Below are positions 34,942-45,400 of a DNA stretch of 64,000 nt, in pieces. The stretch's first letter is position 1; each line of letters begins with the position of its first letter. A model generated the notes under the pieces. The model ran no database searches. It saw only the letters and a list, made by a program, of their open reading frames with translations, and had not been told where the DNA came from. Source of the DNA: Flavobacterium zhairuonense (GTDB lineage: Bacteria; Bacteroidota; Bacteroidia; Flavobacteriales; Flavobacteriaceae). The stretch is taken from positions 496,001 to 560,000 of the forward strand of contig NZ_SJSY01000076.1 in assembly GCF_004352915.1 (NCBI RefSeq), written 5' to 3'. A program made the translations under genes and the position numbers.

Positions 34942-35976
34942 TTAATTCTTCTTTCCAAATTTCTTCACTAAACTGTCGTATTCTTTTTTAGATATTGTAA
35001 TCATACAGCCGTGGCGCACTTTTTCTGGAAGACTGTATTTGTCCCAATCAGAGAAAAAAGTGTAGCCTGAGGCTTGGTACCAAGGTCCGTTTAGGTTATC
35101 TGCGATTGATAATCCGTAAGAGACACCTGGATATTGTTCGTAATACATGTACCATATTTTGTCATCAGGAGAAGGAATCAACATTGGCGCTTCTCTGAAG
35201 TTTGGACTGATAGATTGCTGGGGCAAAGAATAAGGTCCTAAAAGGGATTTTGATTTGGCAATTCGGATGGTTTTTCCGGTTGTCCAATACAAAGTTGGGT
35301 ACGTTTCGTCTTTAATCACGGCGTAGTAGGAATCGCCGACTTTACGAATAAAAACATCTATTGTTCCCATATCCCAATCAAATAAACGGTTTGGCGGTCC
35401 TTCAAAAGTTTTTAAATCTTTTGACAAAACATACAATGTACGCTGACTTGCCCAATAACGCTCGCCATCTTCTTTTGTTCCTTCTAAATGTGGCGTATGC
35501 CAAGTCATAATGAACTTTTCAGAATCTTTGTCGTAATATAATTTTGGAGCTCCAATTCGCTGTAAAGCATTTGAATAATCGGGTGTGCTTTTTAAATCTG
35601 GTGTATAATCAGAGTGTTTTTTCCAAGTAATCAAATCATCTGAAACCCATATATTGATCGCCTTTGCATCATCACCAGTATTTCCGGCAATATAATATTT
35701 TCCATCTGGACCTTTACAAATGTCCGGATGTCCTTTATATTCTTCAAAAACTCTTTTTCCTCCATTTAAATTTTCCCAATGCAAACCGTCCAAACTAACC
35801 GAATAATACAATCTGCCGTAATCGTTATGCGTCATATGCGCAAAAAGATAGGCTTCGTTTTTTGGTTTTTCATTTCCCTTGACTTGTCCCGGCGGATCTG
35901 GTTGTTGCGCTTTCGCAGAAAATCCAGCCAAAATTACCGCCAACAAAAGGAATTGCTTTATTTTATTTTTTCTCAT
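34942..35976 (-). CDS. GH43-like five-bladed beta-propeller glycosidase
   Basis: The ATG at 35976 gives a signal peptide (KIKQFLLLAVILAGFSAKAQ). The mature protein, about 320 residues, has propeller repeats of the GH43/GH117 kind. Candidate catalytic acids are Asp85 (GHPDICKGPDGKYYI), Asp207 (GTIDVFI) and Glu262 (FREAPML). Further propeller signatures are GAPKLYYDKDSEKFIMTWH and WYMYYEQYPGVSYGLSIAD. It is more divergent than the other two GH43 proteins of the cluster, so the family call is less certain. It should act outside the cytoplasm on the PUL substrate. Confidence 0.78.
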   Translation of the reverse strand: MRKNKIKQFLLLAVILAGFSAKAQQPDPPGQVKGNEKPKNEAYLFAHMTHNDYGRLYYSVSLDGLHWENLNGGKRVFEEYKGHPDICKGPDGKYYIAGNTGDDAKAINIWVSDDLITWKKHSDYTPDLKSTPDYSNALQRIGAPKLYYDKDSEKFIMTWHTPHLEGTKEDGERYWASQRTLYVLSKDLKTFEGPPNRLFDWDMGTIDVFIRKVGDSYYAVIKDETYPTLYWTTGKTIRIAKSKSLLGPYSLPQQSISPNFREAPMLIPSPDDKIWYMYYEQYPGVSYGLSIADNLNGPWYQASGYTFFSDWDKYSLPEKVRHGCMITISKKEYDSLVKKFGKKN

Positions 35977-36005
35977 GTTGCTAAAAATTAAAATGTTTTT
36001 GCCAC

Positions 36006-36182
36006 TCCCGATAGCTATCGGGATCACAGATTAAAATGATTTTTTAAACACATAGAAACATAGCTTTACTTTGTCTATAAAAGGCATTTCATTTATTAAA
36101 ATACACATAGCTATGTGTGAAAGCGAGCTTTTTCTATACTCTCAAAAAAGAAATAATAAAATCTATGTTTCTATGTGTTTAA
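36006..36182. repeat. Composite palindromic repeats in a PUL gap
   Basis: Three perfect dyads lie here: an 18-bp palindrome TCCCGATAGCTATCGGGA (36006-36023); 20-bp arms TTAAACACATAGAAACATAG (36044-36063) and its complement (36163-36182); and, inside those, ACACATAGCTATGTGT (36103-36118). A half copy of the CTATGTTTCTATG arm is at 32893-32912. None codes for protein. Confidence 0.85.
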
Positions 36183-36257
36183 TTTTTCCGCCACAGATGT
36201 TAATTCGTTTAACCTATGGCCAAAAGCAATTATCTAATTATCAAATTGACACATTTT

Positions 36258-37433
36258 CTAATTTTTCTTATTCGCCTCAGAAGTCATTTTTTTAATCAAA
36301 TCTGTTTCAGCTTGAATATATGGCGTTCCGTCTGTGTGTAATACTTCGTGAAACCAAACTTTTGGTTCTGCAGTGTATGTTTTTGTCCAGCTGTCCCAAG
36401 CATATTTCGTTTGTGTTTTTCCATCAACAAATCCCCAATTGATCATACCAATATTATATTTTCTGGCAATTGGCAAAAATCCTTCAAAAGTACTTCCGTT
36501 TGGTCTTGCCATATATTCTGTACACAATAAAGGTTTTCCGTAGCGTTGTAATTGTTTGATCACTTTTTCGAAATCTTGTGGTGTGTTGTAATTGTGGAAA
36601 GAAACAATATCGGACTGTTCAATCTGCATTTTGTGCATGGGTTGCATTTTAGCTTCATCGCTCCAATCTCCAACCCAAACTCCAGAAGTCAATGGCTGAG
36701 ACGGATTGCTTGATCTTGCCCAAACAAAAACATCTTTTAAAAGAGGCAAAATCAAATCGACTTTGTTTTTTATTTCCACTTTTTCGTAAGATGGTCCTGT
36801 CATATTATCTGGTTCGTTCCAAACATCCCAACCTAAAATACGTTTGTCATCCTTGAAATGAGCAACCGTTTCTTTTACATATTTCTCTAAACGAGGATAT
36901 TGCGTTTTATCTTGAAGCGCTTTTTGTCCCGGAGCCTGAACCCAACCTGAGTTATGCGTATGCGGTTTTGGCGCGCGTTGTTTTCCTAAAGCAGGAAACG
37001 GATCCCAACAAGAATCAAACAAAACGAAAAGTATTTTAATATGATGTTTATCAGCAATTCCTAAAAAAGTATCCATGCGTTTATAAAGACCTTGAGCATC
37101 TTGCTGGTGCAATAAGTCGTGCAAATAAACACGCATTACATTCATACCAAGACCTTCTGCCCAGCCCAATTCTTGATCAATTCTTTTTGGGTCAAAAGTA
37201 TCTTCCTGCCACATCTCTAACTGGTTTATAGCTGTGCTAGGAGAATAATTTGCGCCTACTAACCAAGGTTGTTCTGCGTACCATTTATTGGCCTGATCTT
37301 TTGTCCAGATTTCTCTTTTTTCTACTGAAGTGGTTTCGGTTTTATTTTCTTCAGAATTACTTTTTTTATTGTTGCAGCTAAGCAATACTAACCCTGCCAA
37401 CACTAATGTCAGACACAATTTTACTTTCTTCAT
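36258..37433 (-). CDS. GH5-like (cellulase-superfamily) glycoside hydrolase lipoprotein
   Basis: The ATG at 37433 gives a lipoprotein signal (LVLAGLVLLSCNNK, Cys about 20). The protein is about 391 residues with a single TIM-barrel domain of clan GH-A. The acid/base Glu is in GWDVWNEPDN (the NEP motif), and the nucleophile Glu is in LLCTEYMARPNGS. Other landmarks are MNVMRVYLHDLLHQQD and LFVLFDSCWDPFP. Similar proteins are often annotated as cellulase-family or 1,4-beta-xylanase, but without defined specificity. It is the first enzyme gene after susD and, as a lipoprotein, probably works on the cell surface on the long glycan. Confidence 0.85.
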   Translation of the reverse strand: MKKVKLCLTLVLAGLVLLSCNNKKSNSEENKTETTSVEKREIWTKDQANKWYAEQPWLVGANYSPSTAINQLEMWQEDTFDPKRIDQELGWAEGLGMNVMRVYLHDLLHQQDAQGLYKRMDTFLGIADKHHIKILFVLFDSCWDPFPALGKQRAPKPHTHNSGWVQAPGQKALQDKTQYPRLEKYVKETVAHFKDDKRILGWDVWNEPDNMTGPSYEKVEIKNKVDLILPLLKDVFVWARSSNPSQPLTSGVWVGDWSDEAKMQPMHKMQIEQSDIVSFHNYNTPQDFEKVIKQLQRYGKPLLCTEYMARPNGSTFEGFLPIARKYNIGMINWGFVDGKTQTKYAWDSWTKTYTAEPKVWFHEVLHTDGTPYIQAETDLIKKMTSEANKKN

Positions 37434-37472
37434 TTTCAATATTGTTATTATGAACAATTGTTCTTTATGATA

Positions 37473-37503
37473 AGGGAATCAGATTTGAAGCATCTGATTC
37501 CCT
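37473..37503. promoter_or_regulatory. 12-bp hairpin between susD and the GH genes
   Basis: AGGGAATCAGAT (37473-37484) and ATCTGATTCCCT (37492-37503) are perfectly complementary with a 7-base loop. In the minus-strand transcript no T run follows the stem, so it is not a classical terminator. It may be an mRNA processing or stability element that sets susCD levels above those of the enzymes. Confidence 0.55.
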
Positions 37504-37518
37504 CAAAAAATTTAATTT

Positions 37519-39042
37519 TTAATATCCTGAGTTTTGATCTAGATTTGGATTATTATCAACATCTGTTTGTGGAATTGGCATTCTATGATTTTTACCCACT
37601 TTGAAGTTTTTAAAATCTGGATCACGAAGTGAAATTTTATCAACAGAAGCTTGAGTATTTAAATCTCCCCAACGTTTTAGATCTTCCCAACGAACACTTT
37701 CTCCAGCTAGTTCTAAAACTCTTTCCATTTTTAATCTTTCCAAGAACAAATCATGATTATTTCCAATTTCAGGATGAGCAACCGCTAACGTCTTCATATT
37801 AGCACGTGCTCTTACCATATCAACATATTGATACGCCTGAGCTGTGTTTCCTAATTCGTTCAAAACTTCAGCATAGCGCAACAAAATATCACCATAACGA
37901 ACTAATCTGTAGTTTACTTGAGAATAATAATCTTCATTATCTCTGTAGTAATCACGGCTTCCTTTTCTGAACCAAGCTTCGTTATTGTTCCATTCCCAGT
38001 TTCTGTTGTATGTTTTGTCTCCAAAATCAGCCAATAAATCAGGATAGTATAAGGTCCATCTTAAACGGATATCAAGATTTCCATCTTTATTTTTCTCTTC
38101 TTTAAAAGCATTTACTAACCAGAAACGTGCTTGTCCATCAGACCATCCAATTCCTCTTGGTGCAAAAAACTGACAACGGTTGCTAGAAACTGCAGCATTT
38201 TGATCTTCACCAGTTCCTCCTTTTCTTTGGTCTCCAAATTGGATTTCAAAAACTGACTCGCTGTTATTTTCGTGTAAATCAGTAAAGTTGTCTCTGTAAT
38301 TAGCTTGTAAGCTATATTTTGCTCCAGCGCCAGAAATCAAATAATCCAAAGCTGTTTTTGCTTCAGCCCATTTGTGTTGCTGCATATACACTTTTGCAAG
38401 AAAAGCTTTTGCAGCACCTTTGTCAGGTCTTCCAATATCTGCACCTGTCCAATCTCTTGGTAAATCTGCGTAAGCATCATTCAAATCTTTTTCAACTTGA
38501 GCAAAAATTTCAGTCACTTTTACTTGCTTTGGCAAATCTGCTGGCGTAGATGGGTCTAAAACCAACGGAATATCTTCCCAAATTACTGCTGCATAATAGT
38601 AATGCAAGGCTCTTAAAAACTTAGCCTGCGCTATAATTCTCTTTTTTGCATCTTCATTTTGGAATGTAATATTTGGAACATTTGCCAAAACTTGGTTACA
38701 TCTAAAAATCGCTTTGTAAGTATCTCTCCATGTTACAGCATTTCCTTCCCAGAAATTATAATTGATGTAATTGAATCTTGTCCAATCTGCCAATTCTGTC
38801 CACGGACTTACGCTATATCCTTCATCAGAAGTTAAATCTAAACGGAAATAAATCCATCTCGCCCATAAACCATCTTTATAAAACATGGCATAAATCGAAT
38901 TTACTCCGGCTTGTGCATCACTTTCAGTTTTCCAATATTGGTCTACTGTAATATCATTTGGACTATTTAGGTCAAGTTCTTTTTCACATGAAGCAAAAAT
39001 GAGACCTAGAAGAGCTACGGTTATTATTATTGATTTTTTCAT
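37519..39042 (-). CDS. susD: SusD/RagB-family glycan-binding lipoprotein
   Basis: The 507-residue protein has a lipoprotein signal (LLGLIFASCEKEL, Cys19) and the helical TPR fold of SusD proteins. Landmarks are the early LNSPNDITVDQYWKTESDA, the AKFLRALHYYYAA helix, KAFLAKVYMQQHKWAEAK, and the C-terminal RLVRYGDILLRYAEVLNELG and ERVLELAGESVRWEDLKRWG. It caps the SusC transporter on the cell surface and binds the incoming oligosaccharide. It lies 18 bases after susC and before a hairpin that separates it from the enzyme genes. Confidence 0.96.
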   Translation of the reverse strand: MKKSIIITVALLGLIFASCEKELDLNSPNDITVDQYWKTESDAQAGVNSIYAMFYKDGLWARWIYFRLDLTSDEGYSVSPWTELADWTRFNYINYNFWEGNAVTWRDTYKAIFRCNQVLANVPNITFQNEDAKKRIIAQAKFLRALHYYYAAVIWEDIPLVLDPSTPADLPKQVKVTEIFAQVEKDLNDAYADLPRDWTGADIGRPDKGAAKAFLAKVYMQQHKWAEAKTALDYLISGAGAKYSLQANYRDNFTDLHENNSESVFEIQFGDQRKGGTGEDQNAAVSSNRCQFFAPRGIGWSDGQARFWLVNAFKEEKNKDGNLDIRLRWTLYYPDLLADFGDKTYNRNWEWNNNEAWFRKGSRDYYRDNEDYYSQVNYRLVRYGDILLRYAEVLNELGNTAQAYQYVDMVRARANMKTLAVAHPEIGNNHDLFLERLKMERVLELAGESVRWEDLKRWGDLNTQASVDKISLRDPDFKNFKVGKNHRMPIPQTDVDNNPNLDQNSGY

Positions 39043-39060
39043 TATGCTATTTTTTTTAAA

Positions 39061-42000
39061 TTAAAAGCTAAACTCTACACCAAAAGAATATGTCTTAAGA
39101 TTTGGGAAAGCCCCATTGTCAACACCTCTTTCAAAAATATTACCGTTTGTAAACTCAGGATCTAAACCTTGATATTTTGTAATGGTAATAATATTTTGTG
39201 CAGAAAGCGTTAATCTTGCTCTTGTAATACCAGAATTCTTCAAAATAGTGCTTGGCAAACTGTATCCAAATCCTATGTATTTCAATCTGATAAAATCACC
39301 GCTTTCTAAGAAACGGTCACTGTCTCCTCTTGAGTTTAAAGTAGAACCTTTTGTAATTCTAGGAAAATCAGTATTTGGATTTTCTGGTGTCCAAGGCTGA
39401 ATACCTGTTCTGTAGTTACTGTTATCGTCAAAACGATCAACAACACTTCTAAATCCGTCATAAACAGTCGCTCCATGTGAAGCAATCCAGTTCATAGAAA
39501 AATCAAAACCTTTATAATCTGCTCCAGCATTGAATCCCATTTCAAATTCTGGCCAAGGACTTCCAACAACAGCTTTGTCTTCATTTGTAATTTGTCCGTC
39601 GCCGTTATTGTCTTTAAAACGAATATCTCCAGGAACAGCATTTGGCATAATTACTTTTCCGCCTGCCGTTTTATAATTGTCGATTTCTTGTTGATTTTGG
39701 AACAAACCATCTGTTTCCAAAACATACCACATTCCTACTGGCATACCCGCTCTTGTAACTGTATTTCCAGAGAAGTTTTCGTTTTGTCCGTTACCCAATG
39801 AAACCAATTTGTTGTTTACTTTTGTGAAATTCACAGAAGCGTTAAACGAGAATTCATTGATTTTTTTGCTGTACGCTAATTCTAATTCAAAACCTTTATT
39901 TTCTACAGTTGCAGCATTAGAAATTGGATTTCCACCATCATTTCCTGTAGTCAACAAAATTGGGAAACCGAATAATACATCTTCTGTGCGAGCAATAAAA
40001 TAATCGGCTGTAAGACGCAAATCATTATTTAAAACACCAAGATCTACTCCAAAATTTGTTTGTTTTAATTTTTCCCAACGCAATTCAGAATTTGATAATT
40101 TTACTTGAGTCGCAGATGGATACAATTTTTGTTCGTTACCCATTACGATTTGTCCAAAATTGTTCACGAAGCTTTTGTATTCGTAATTTCCAATGTTTCC
40201 AGAACCTAATTCTCCATAACTTGCTCTTAATTTCAAATCTTTAATAAATTCTGATTTAAAGAAGGATTCGTTGCTTACTCTCCATCCTGCAGAAAGTGAA
40301 GGGAAATTACCCCATTTGTTTGCATCGCTGAATCTTGAAGATCCGTCACGTCTTAAAACCGCATTAAATAAATAGCGATTATCATAGTTATATTCTAATC
40401 TTCCTAAATAAGACGCCAAAGCTGCTTCGTTAATAAAACCACCCACAACTGGCGAATCTCCTTGGTTTAAAACCTCATAATACTCACCCGTTCCAGAATT
40501 CATTGGAAGATTTCTCTTTGTTCCATAAATTTGGTTGTAGTTGTCTTTTTGGTACGTTTGACCAACTAAGAATGTAATATCATGTTTGCCGAATGTTTTT
40601 TTGAAAGTCAACGTATTTTCAAACAACAACGTTTCTGACCTTCCTTTGTTTTGATCGGTATAAGATTGGTCAATTGGCTGATTTAAAGACCAGTTTCCAA
40701 CTTTTCTCATGAATTTATAAGAATCGAAACTAGTTTCATACCCAAAATTGAAACGGTATTTCAACCAAGGAGCCAATTTTAATTCCGACCAAATATTTCC
40801 TCTGATTCTGAAATTTTCATTTGTTGTGTTTGCAAAATCAGCAATTGCTAAAGGATTTGTTCCAAAAGTATCAGCAACACCTTGTTTTCCGTAACCGTAA
40901 CCACCTGGATTTGCAGGATCATACAATGGAATTGTTGGCGTCATTCTGTACACATCAATAATTGGATTTCCAGACATTTCATCTGTTTTTGAATTACTGA
41001 TCGCTAAGTTTTCTCCGATACTGAAAATTCCTTTTGTACCGCTTGAATTTACACGGAAAGAGATTCTGTCGAAGTCAGTTCCAACAACAGTTCCTTCATT
41101 TCCGAAATAATTTCCAGACATAAAGAATGTTGAGTTCTCATTTCCTCCAGAAAAACTTGCATTATAATCCTGCATCATTCCCGTTTTGAAAACAGCATCC
41201 TGCCAATCTGTATTTACAGCCATGTTTAGATTTTGTCTTTGGAAACCAGCATTGTCATACGCCATGTTGTTGTATTTTGCAAACTCCTCAGTTCCCATTA
41301 AATCATAACGAGGCATAACTTGGAAGCTGGTTTTTGCTGAAACTTCAACCTGAAGTGGTCCTTTTTTACCTTTTTTGGTAGTGATGATGATTACACCATT
41401 TGCAGCTCTTGAGCCGTAGATTGCCGCTGCCGATGCATCTTTTAAAACCTGAATGCTTTCAATGTCATTTGGGTTGAAATCTCTGTTTGCAGAAGTTACT
41501 AAACCATCAATAACATAAAGTGGATTTGTATTTTGAAGATTCTTTAAACCACGAATCTCAACGCTAGCTTCTTGTCCTGGACGTCCGCCACCGCGAACTT
41601 TTACACCGGTAACTAAACCTTGAAGTCCGTCAGCAACTGTTGTAATTTGTCTTTTCTGAATTTCATCTGGTTTTACTAAAGAAACTGCTCCGGTAAGATC
41701 TTTTTTCTGTTGTGATCCATAACCCACAACAACTATCTCATCGAGTTTCATGGCATCTTCTTCCAGCTTTACATCTACAGAAGTTCTATTGTTAATCGCT
41801 ACTTCTGTCGTTTTATAACCTTGGGAACTAAAAATTAATGTCTGATTACCGTTTGCACTAATTTTATATGTTCCATCAAAATCGGTAACGGCACCATTTG
41901 TCGTGCCTTTAATTAATACGTTTGCAAACGGAACAGGCTCTCCCGTTGCCGCTAAAACTTTACCACTTATTGTGATTTGTTGCGCATACGTTTGCTGTAA

Positions 42001-42066
42001 TAATAAACTAAAGAAAAACAAGAGGTAATATCTCTGCTTTAAAATTTGAGTGAACTTTGTTTTCAT
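39061..42066 (-). CDS. susC: SusC/RagA-family TonB-linked outer-membrane transporter
   Basis: The 1001-residue protein has a signal peptide (ends TYAQ), a carboxypeptidase-regulatory-like domain (about 30-105, ITISGKVLAATGEPVPFANV), the SusC signature around DEIVVVGYGSQQKKDLTGAV (about 110-129), a plug with YVIDGLV and a SIQVLKDASAAAIYGSRAA element, and a long barrel ending GVEFSF. It imports oligosaccharides across the outer membrane using TonB energy, together with SusD. It is the first gene of the PUL operon, divergent from the HTCS sensor that is its probable activator. Confidence 0.97.
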   Translation of the reverse strand: MKTKFTQILKQRYYLLFFFSLLLQQTYAQQITISGKVLAATGEPVPFANVLIKGTTNGAVTDFDGTYKISANGNQTLIFSSQGYKTTEVAINNRTSVDVKLEEDAMKLDEIVVVGYGSQQKKDLTGAVSLVKPDEIQKRQITTVADGLQGLVTGVKVRGGGRPGQEASVEIRGLKNLQNTNPLYVIDGLVTSANRDFNPNDIESIQVLKDASAAAIYGSRAANGVIIITTKKGKKGPLQVEVSAKTSFQVMPRYDLMGTEEFAKYNNMAYDNAGFQRQNLNMAVNTDWQDAVFKTGMMQDYNASFSGGNENSTFFMSGNYFGNEGTVVGTDFDRISFRVNSSGTKGIFSIGENLAISNSKTDEMSGNPIIDVYRMTPTIPLYDPANPGGYGYGKQGVADTFGTNPLAIADFANTTNENFRIRGNIWSELKLAPWLKYRFNFGYETSFDSYKFMRKVGNWSLNQPIDQSYTDQNKGRSETLLFENTLTFKKTFGKHDITFLVGQTYQKDNYNQIYGTKRNLPMNSGTGEYYEVLNQGDSPVVGGFINEAALASYLGRLEYNYDNRYLFNAVLRRDGSSRFSDANKWGNFPSLSAGWRVSNESFFKSEFIKDLKLRASYGELGSGNIGNYEYKSFVNNFGQIVMGNEQKLYPSATQVKLSNSELRWEKLKQTNFGVDLGVLNNDLRLTADYFIARTEDVLFGFPILLTTGNDGGNPISNAATVENKGFELELAYSKKINEFSFNASVNFTKVNNKLVSLGNGQNENFSGNTVTRAGMPVGMWYVLETDGLFQNQQEIDNYKTAGGKVIMPNAVPGDIRFKDNNGDGQITNEDKAVVGSPWPEFEMGFNAGADYKGFDFSMNWIASHGATVYDGFRSVVDRFDDNSNYRTGIQPWTPENPNTDFPRITKGSTLNSRGDSDRFLESGDFIRLKYIGFGYSLPSTILKNSGITRARLTLSAQNIITITKYQGLDPEFTNGNIFERGVDNGAFPNLKTYSFGVEFSF

Positions 42067-42455
42067 TGATTTTTCATTTTAGATAGTTTTCATTTTTTGG
42101 TTGGTTTTACAATAAATAATTAAATTTCTAATCATCTCTGATTCGAGCAAAACAATATTTAATTTTACTCGCTGATAATAATTCGTTCATTTGGTTTCAA
42201 AATTGTGATTGGTTTTATTTTTCAAATATTTTTTTATTGATACTCTATTTTTTCAGCCTAAAAATTATCAATATGGTTTATTTGAAAATTCAAAGTAGAT
42301 GATTTTAATTCAAAATAAAATGCTTCATTTGTGTCAATATCTCTCTCAAATGATTCAAATTGTATAAAAAAGGTCAGAAAATACGAGGCTTGCAACATTT
42401 GGTAGAATATTGACACGATTTGAAGAAATTTATTTTTTTATAAAAAAACATAACA
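42067..42455. other. Divergent control region between susC and the HTCS gene
   Basis: The 389 bases are strongly AT-rich with no coding frame. A 10-bp inverted repeat (42331-42340 and 42407-42416) is the clearest structure. I did not find a -33/-7 promoter for susC, which is expected if it depends on the HTCS activator. Confidence 0.6.
42331..42416. promoter_or_regulatory. Candidate operator: separated inverted repeat GTGTCAATAT / ATATTGACAC
   Basis: GTGTCAATAT at 42331-42340 and its exact complement at 42407-42416 are 66 bases apart, 40 to 125 bases upstream of the HTCS start. The spacing is close to an integral number of helical turns, so both could bind one dimeric regulator or loop. The role is inferred. 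Confidence 0.45.
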
Positions 42456-45400
42456 ATGCGTAAATTCTTTCTTTTTACATTTTTATTACTTTTTTCTATA
42501 AATTTTATTCACGCGCAGGAATATTATTTTAAACATTTTCAAGTTGAAGAAGGATTGTCTAACAACACCGTTATCACTTCAACTCAAGATGAAGATGGTT
42601 TTATGTGGTTTGGAACAAAAGATGGATTAAATAGATTTGACGGTTATCGTTTTAAAACCTACAGAAGCCAGTCTGGTCCAATTAACAGCCTCGGAAGCAA
42701 TTATATACAATCTATTCATGCTTTTAATGGAATTATTTGGATAGGAACTGATAAAGGTTTGTACCAATACAACAAAAAAACAGATCAGTTTAAGGTTTTG
42801 AACGAAGCCATAAACGATAGAATCAACGATATTAATCATGATAAAAAAGGCAATATTTGGTTTGTTTCGGGAAATATTCTGTACAAATATTCACCTTCAA
42901 AAAAAGAAACAAAAACTTTTAATCCGAATAAATATTTTATCACAACTTCTATTTCAAGAGACGAAAACGGAGAAATCTGGGCTTCTTCCTTAAATAAATT
43001 ATATCATTATTCTGAAGAAAGCCTTTCGTTTGAAAGCATGAATATCAATCCGCCGGCAAATAAAGCCAATTTTAGGATTACGACCGTTTATGCTTTGAAT
43101 AAAAACAACATTCTGATTGGCACACAGGATCACGGCGTTTTGGTTTATAATATAAAAGACAAAACAACATCGGTTTTGCAGTTTTCTGGAAAGGAACCCG
43201 TTTTTGTACGCCAATTTAAAAAGCGTGGCAATAACGAAATCTGGATTGCCAGTGAATCTGGTGTTTATGTTTACAATCTCAAAACAAAAACAAGCATTAA
43301 TCTGAAAAAGAATTACAACGATCCGTATGCGATTTCAGATAATGCGGCCTACTCTATTACTATTGATAAAGAAAATGGAATCTGGATTGGAACTTATTTT
43401 GGAGGAATCAATTACCACCAGAAACAATACACGCAGTTCAAAAAATATTTTCCACAAAAAAACCAAAATTCCATCAGCGGAAGTGCCGTTCGAGAAATCC
43501 ACAAAGATGATTACGGCGATTTGTGGATTGGGACTGAAGATGCTGGAGTAAATCGTTTCAATCCGAAAACACAGCAATTTACTTCTTATCCCGTTTCTTA
43601 CTATAATATTCACGCTTTGATGCCTAGAAAAGATAAAATTTGGGTAGGAACTTTTGAGCATGGTTTAGATGTTTTAGATCGAAATTCTGGTGCTGTCATT
43701 AAACATTATAGCGCCAATAATCCTGCTTCTGGATTGCACAGTAATTTTATTTTTTCTTTTTATGAAACCAAAAATAAAGATCTGATTGTGATTACCACAA
43801 TGGGATTATACCGTTATGACGAAGGAAAAGATGTTTTTGATATCTTAAAAACATTTCCAGAAACGACGCATTATACAACTTATAAAGAAGATCGCGACGG
43901 AAATTGCTGGGCTGGAAGTTATCGTGATGGTTTGTTTTACTACAACCCAAAAACCAGAAAAAAAGAAGTTTTTACCTATGATTATAAAAACCCAAACGGA
44001 ATCAGCAATAATTCTATCAATTATATTTTTGAAGACAGTTCCCAAAATCTATGGTTCGCTACAGAAAACGGACTGAATTTATTTGATAAAAAAAGCAGAA
44101 CGTTCAAGAAATTCACCACCAAAGATGGGTTCCCGAGCAATGTTGTTTATTCGATATTAGAAGACAAAAGCAAGAATTTATGGCTTACGACTTCAAAAGG
44201 TTTGGTGAAATTCGGCCCTGATCACAAAAGCATTAAAATTTACACCACTGCAAACGGATTATTGAGTGATCAATTCAACTACGCGTCTGCTTTTATGGAC
44301 ACAAATGGCGATATGTATTTTGGAAATCTGAACGGAATGATCAGCTTCAACCCGAAAAATTTCACTAAAAATAAATACACGCCATCAATTTTTATTACCA
44401 ATCTGCAAATCAATAATAAAGATATTGATGCCAATGAAAATGATTCGCCAATAAAACAATCTATTTCGCATCTTGACGAATTAGAATTGAACAACGATCA
44501 ATCGTCATTTAATCTGGAATTTGCGTCTTTAAATTACACTGCACCAGAACTTACAGAATATTGGTACAAGTTGGAAAATGTCAATAATGATTGGGTTTAT
44601 TTGGGCAGAAACAATAAAGTTTTCTTTACTGAACTAGCACCTGGAGATTATGTTTTCAAAGTAAAATCGCTGAACAGTTTTGGTGTTTGGAGCAAAGAAG
44701 TAGAATTAAAAATTAGGATTTTGCCTCCATTTTGGGCGAGTTCTTATGCCTATTTTTTCTATTTTCTGCTGATTTGCGGTTCGTTTTATTATATCATTCG
44801 TTATTCTCAAAATCTTACTCAAATTAAGCATAACCGAAAAATAAAGCATCTGAACGACGAAAAAGAAAAAGAAATCTATCAGGCTAAAATTGATTTTTTT
44901 ACCAATGTCGCACACGAAATCAGAACGCCTTTAACGCTTATTAAAGGACCTTTGGAAAAATTATTGGCAATGGAATATCAGTCGGCAGAAGTGCCTCAGA
45001 ATCTTTCGATAATGAAGAAAAATACGTCGCGTTTATTAAAATTGGTAAACGAATTGCTCGATTTTAGAAAATCTGAAATTGGCGGATTGAAACTCACTTT
45101 CGTGGAAGCTAATATTTCGTCAATAATTAGAAATCAGCATTTGAGATTTACGCCATTGATTGAAGAGCGCGGTATTGATTTTGAATTGGAATTAGGAGAA
45201 AAAGACATTTTTGCATTTGTTGACAAAGAAGCTTTCAAGAAAATATTGAGCAACTTAATCAGCAATGCGATAAAATATTCAAAAGATAAAGTTTCGATTT
45301 CGCTTTTCAGAGATGATAAAAAACTGACCTTAATTGTCAAAAATGATGGGAATTTGATTCCGTTTCAGCTGAAAGACAAGATTTTTGAGCCGTTTTTCAG

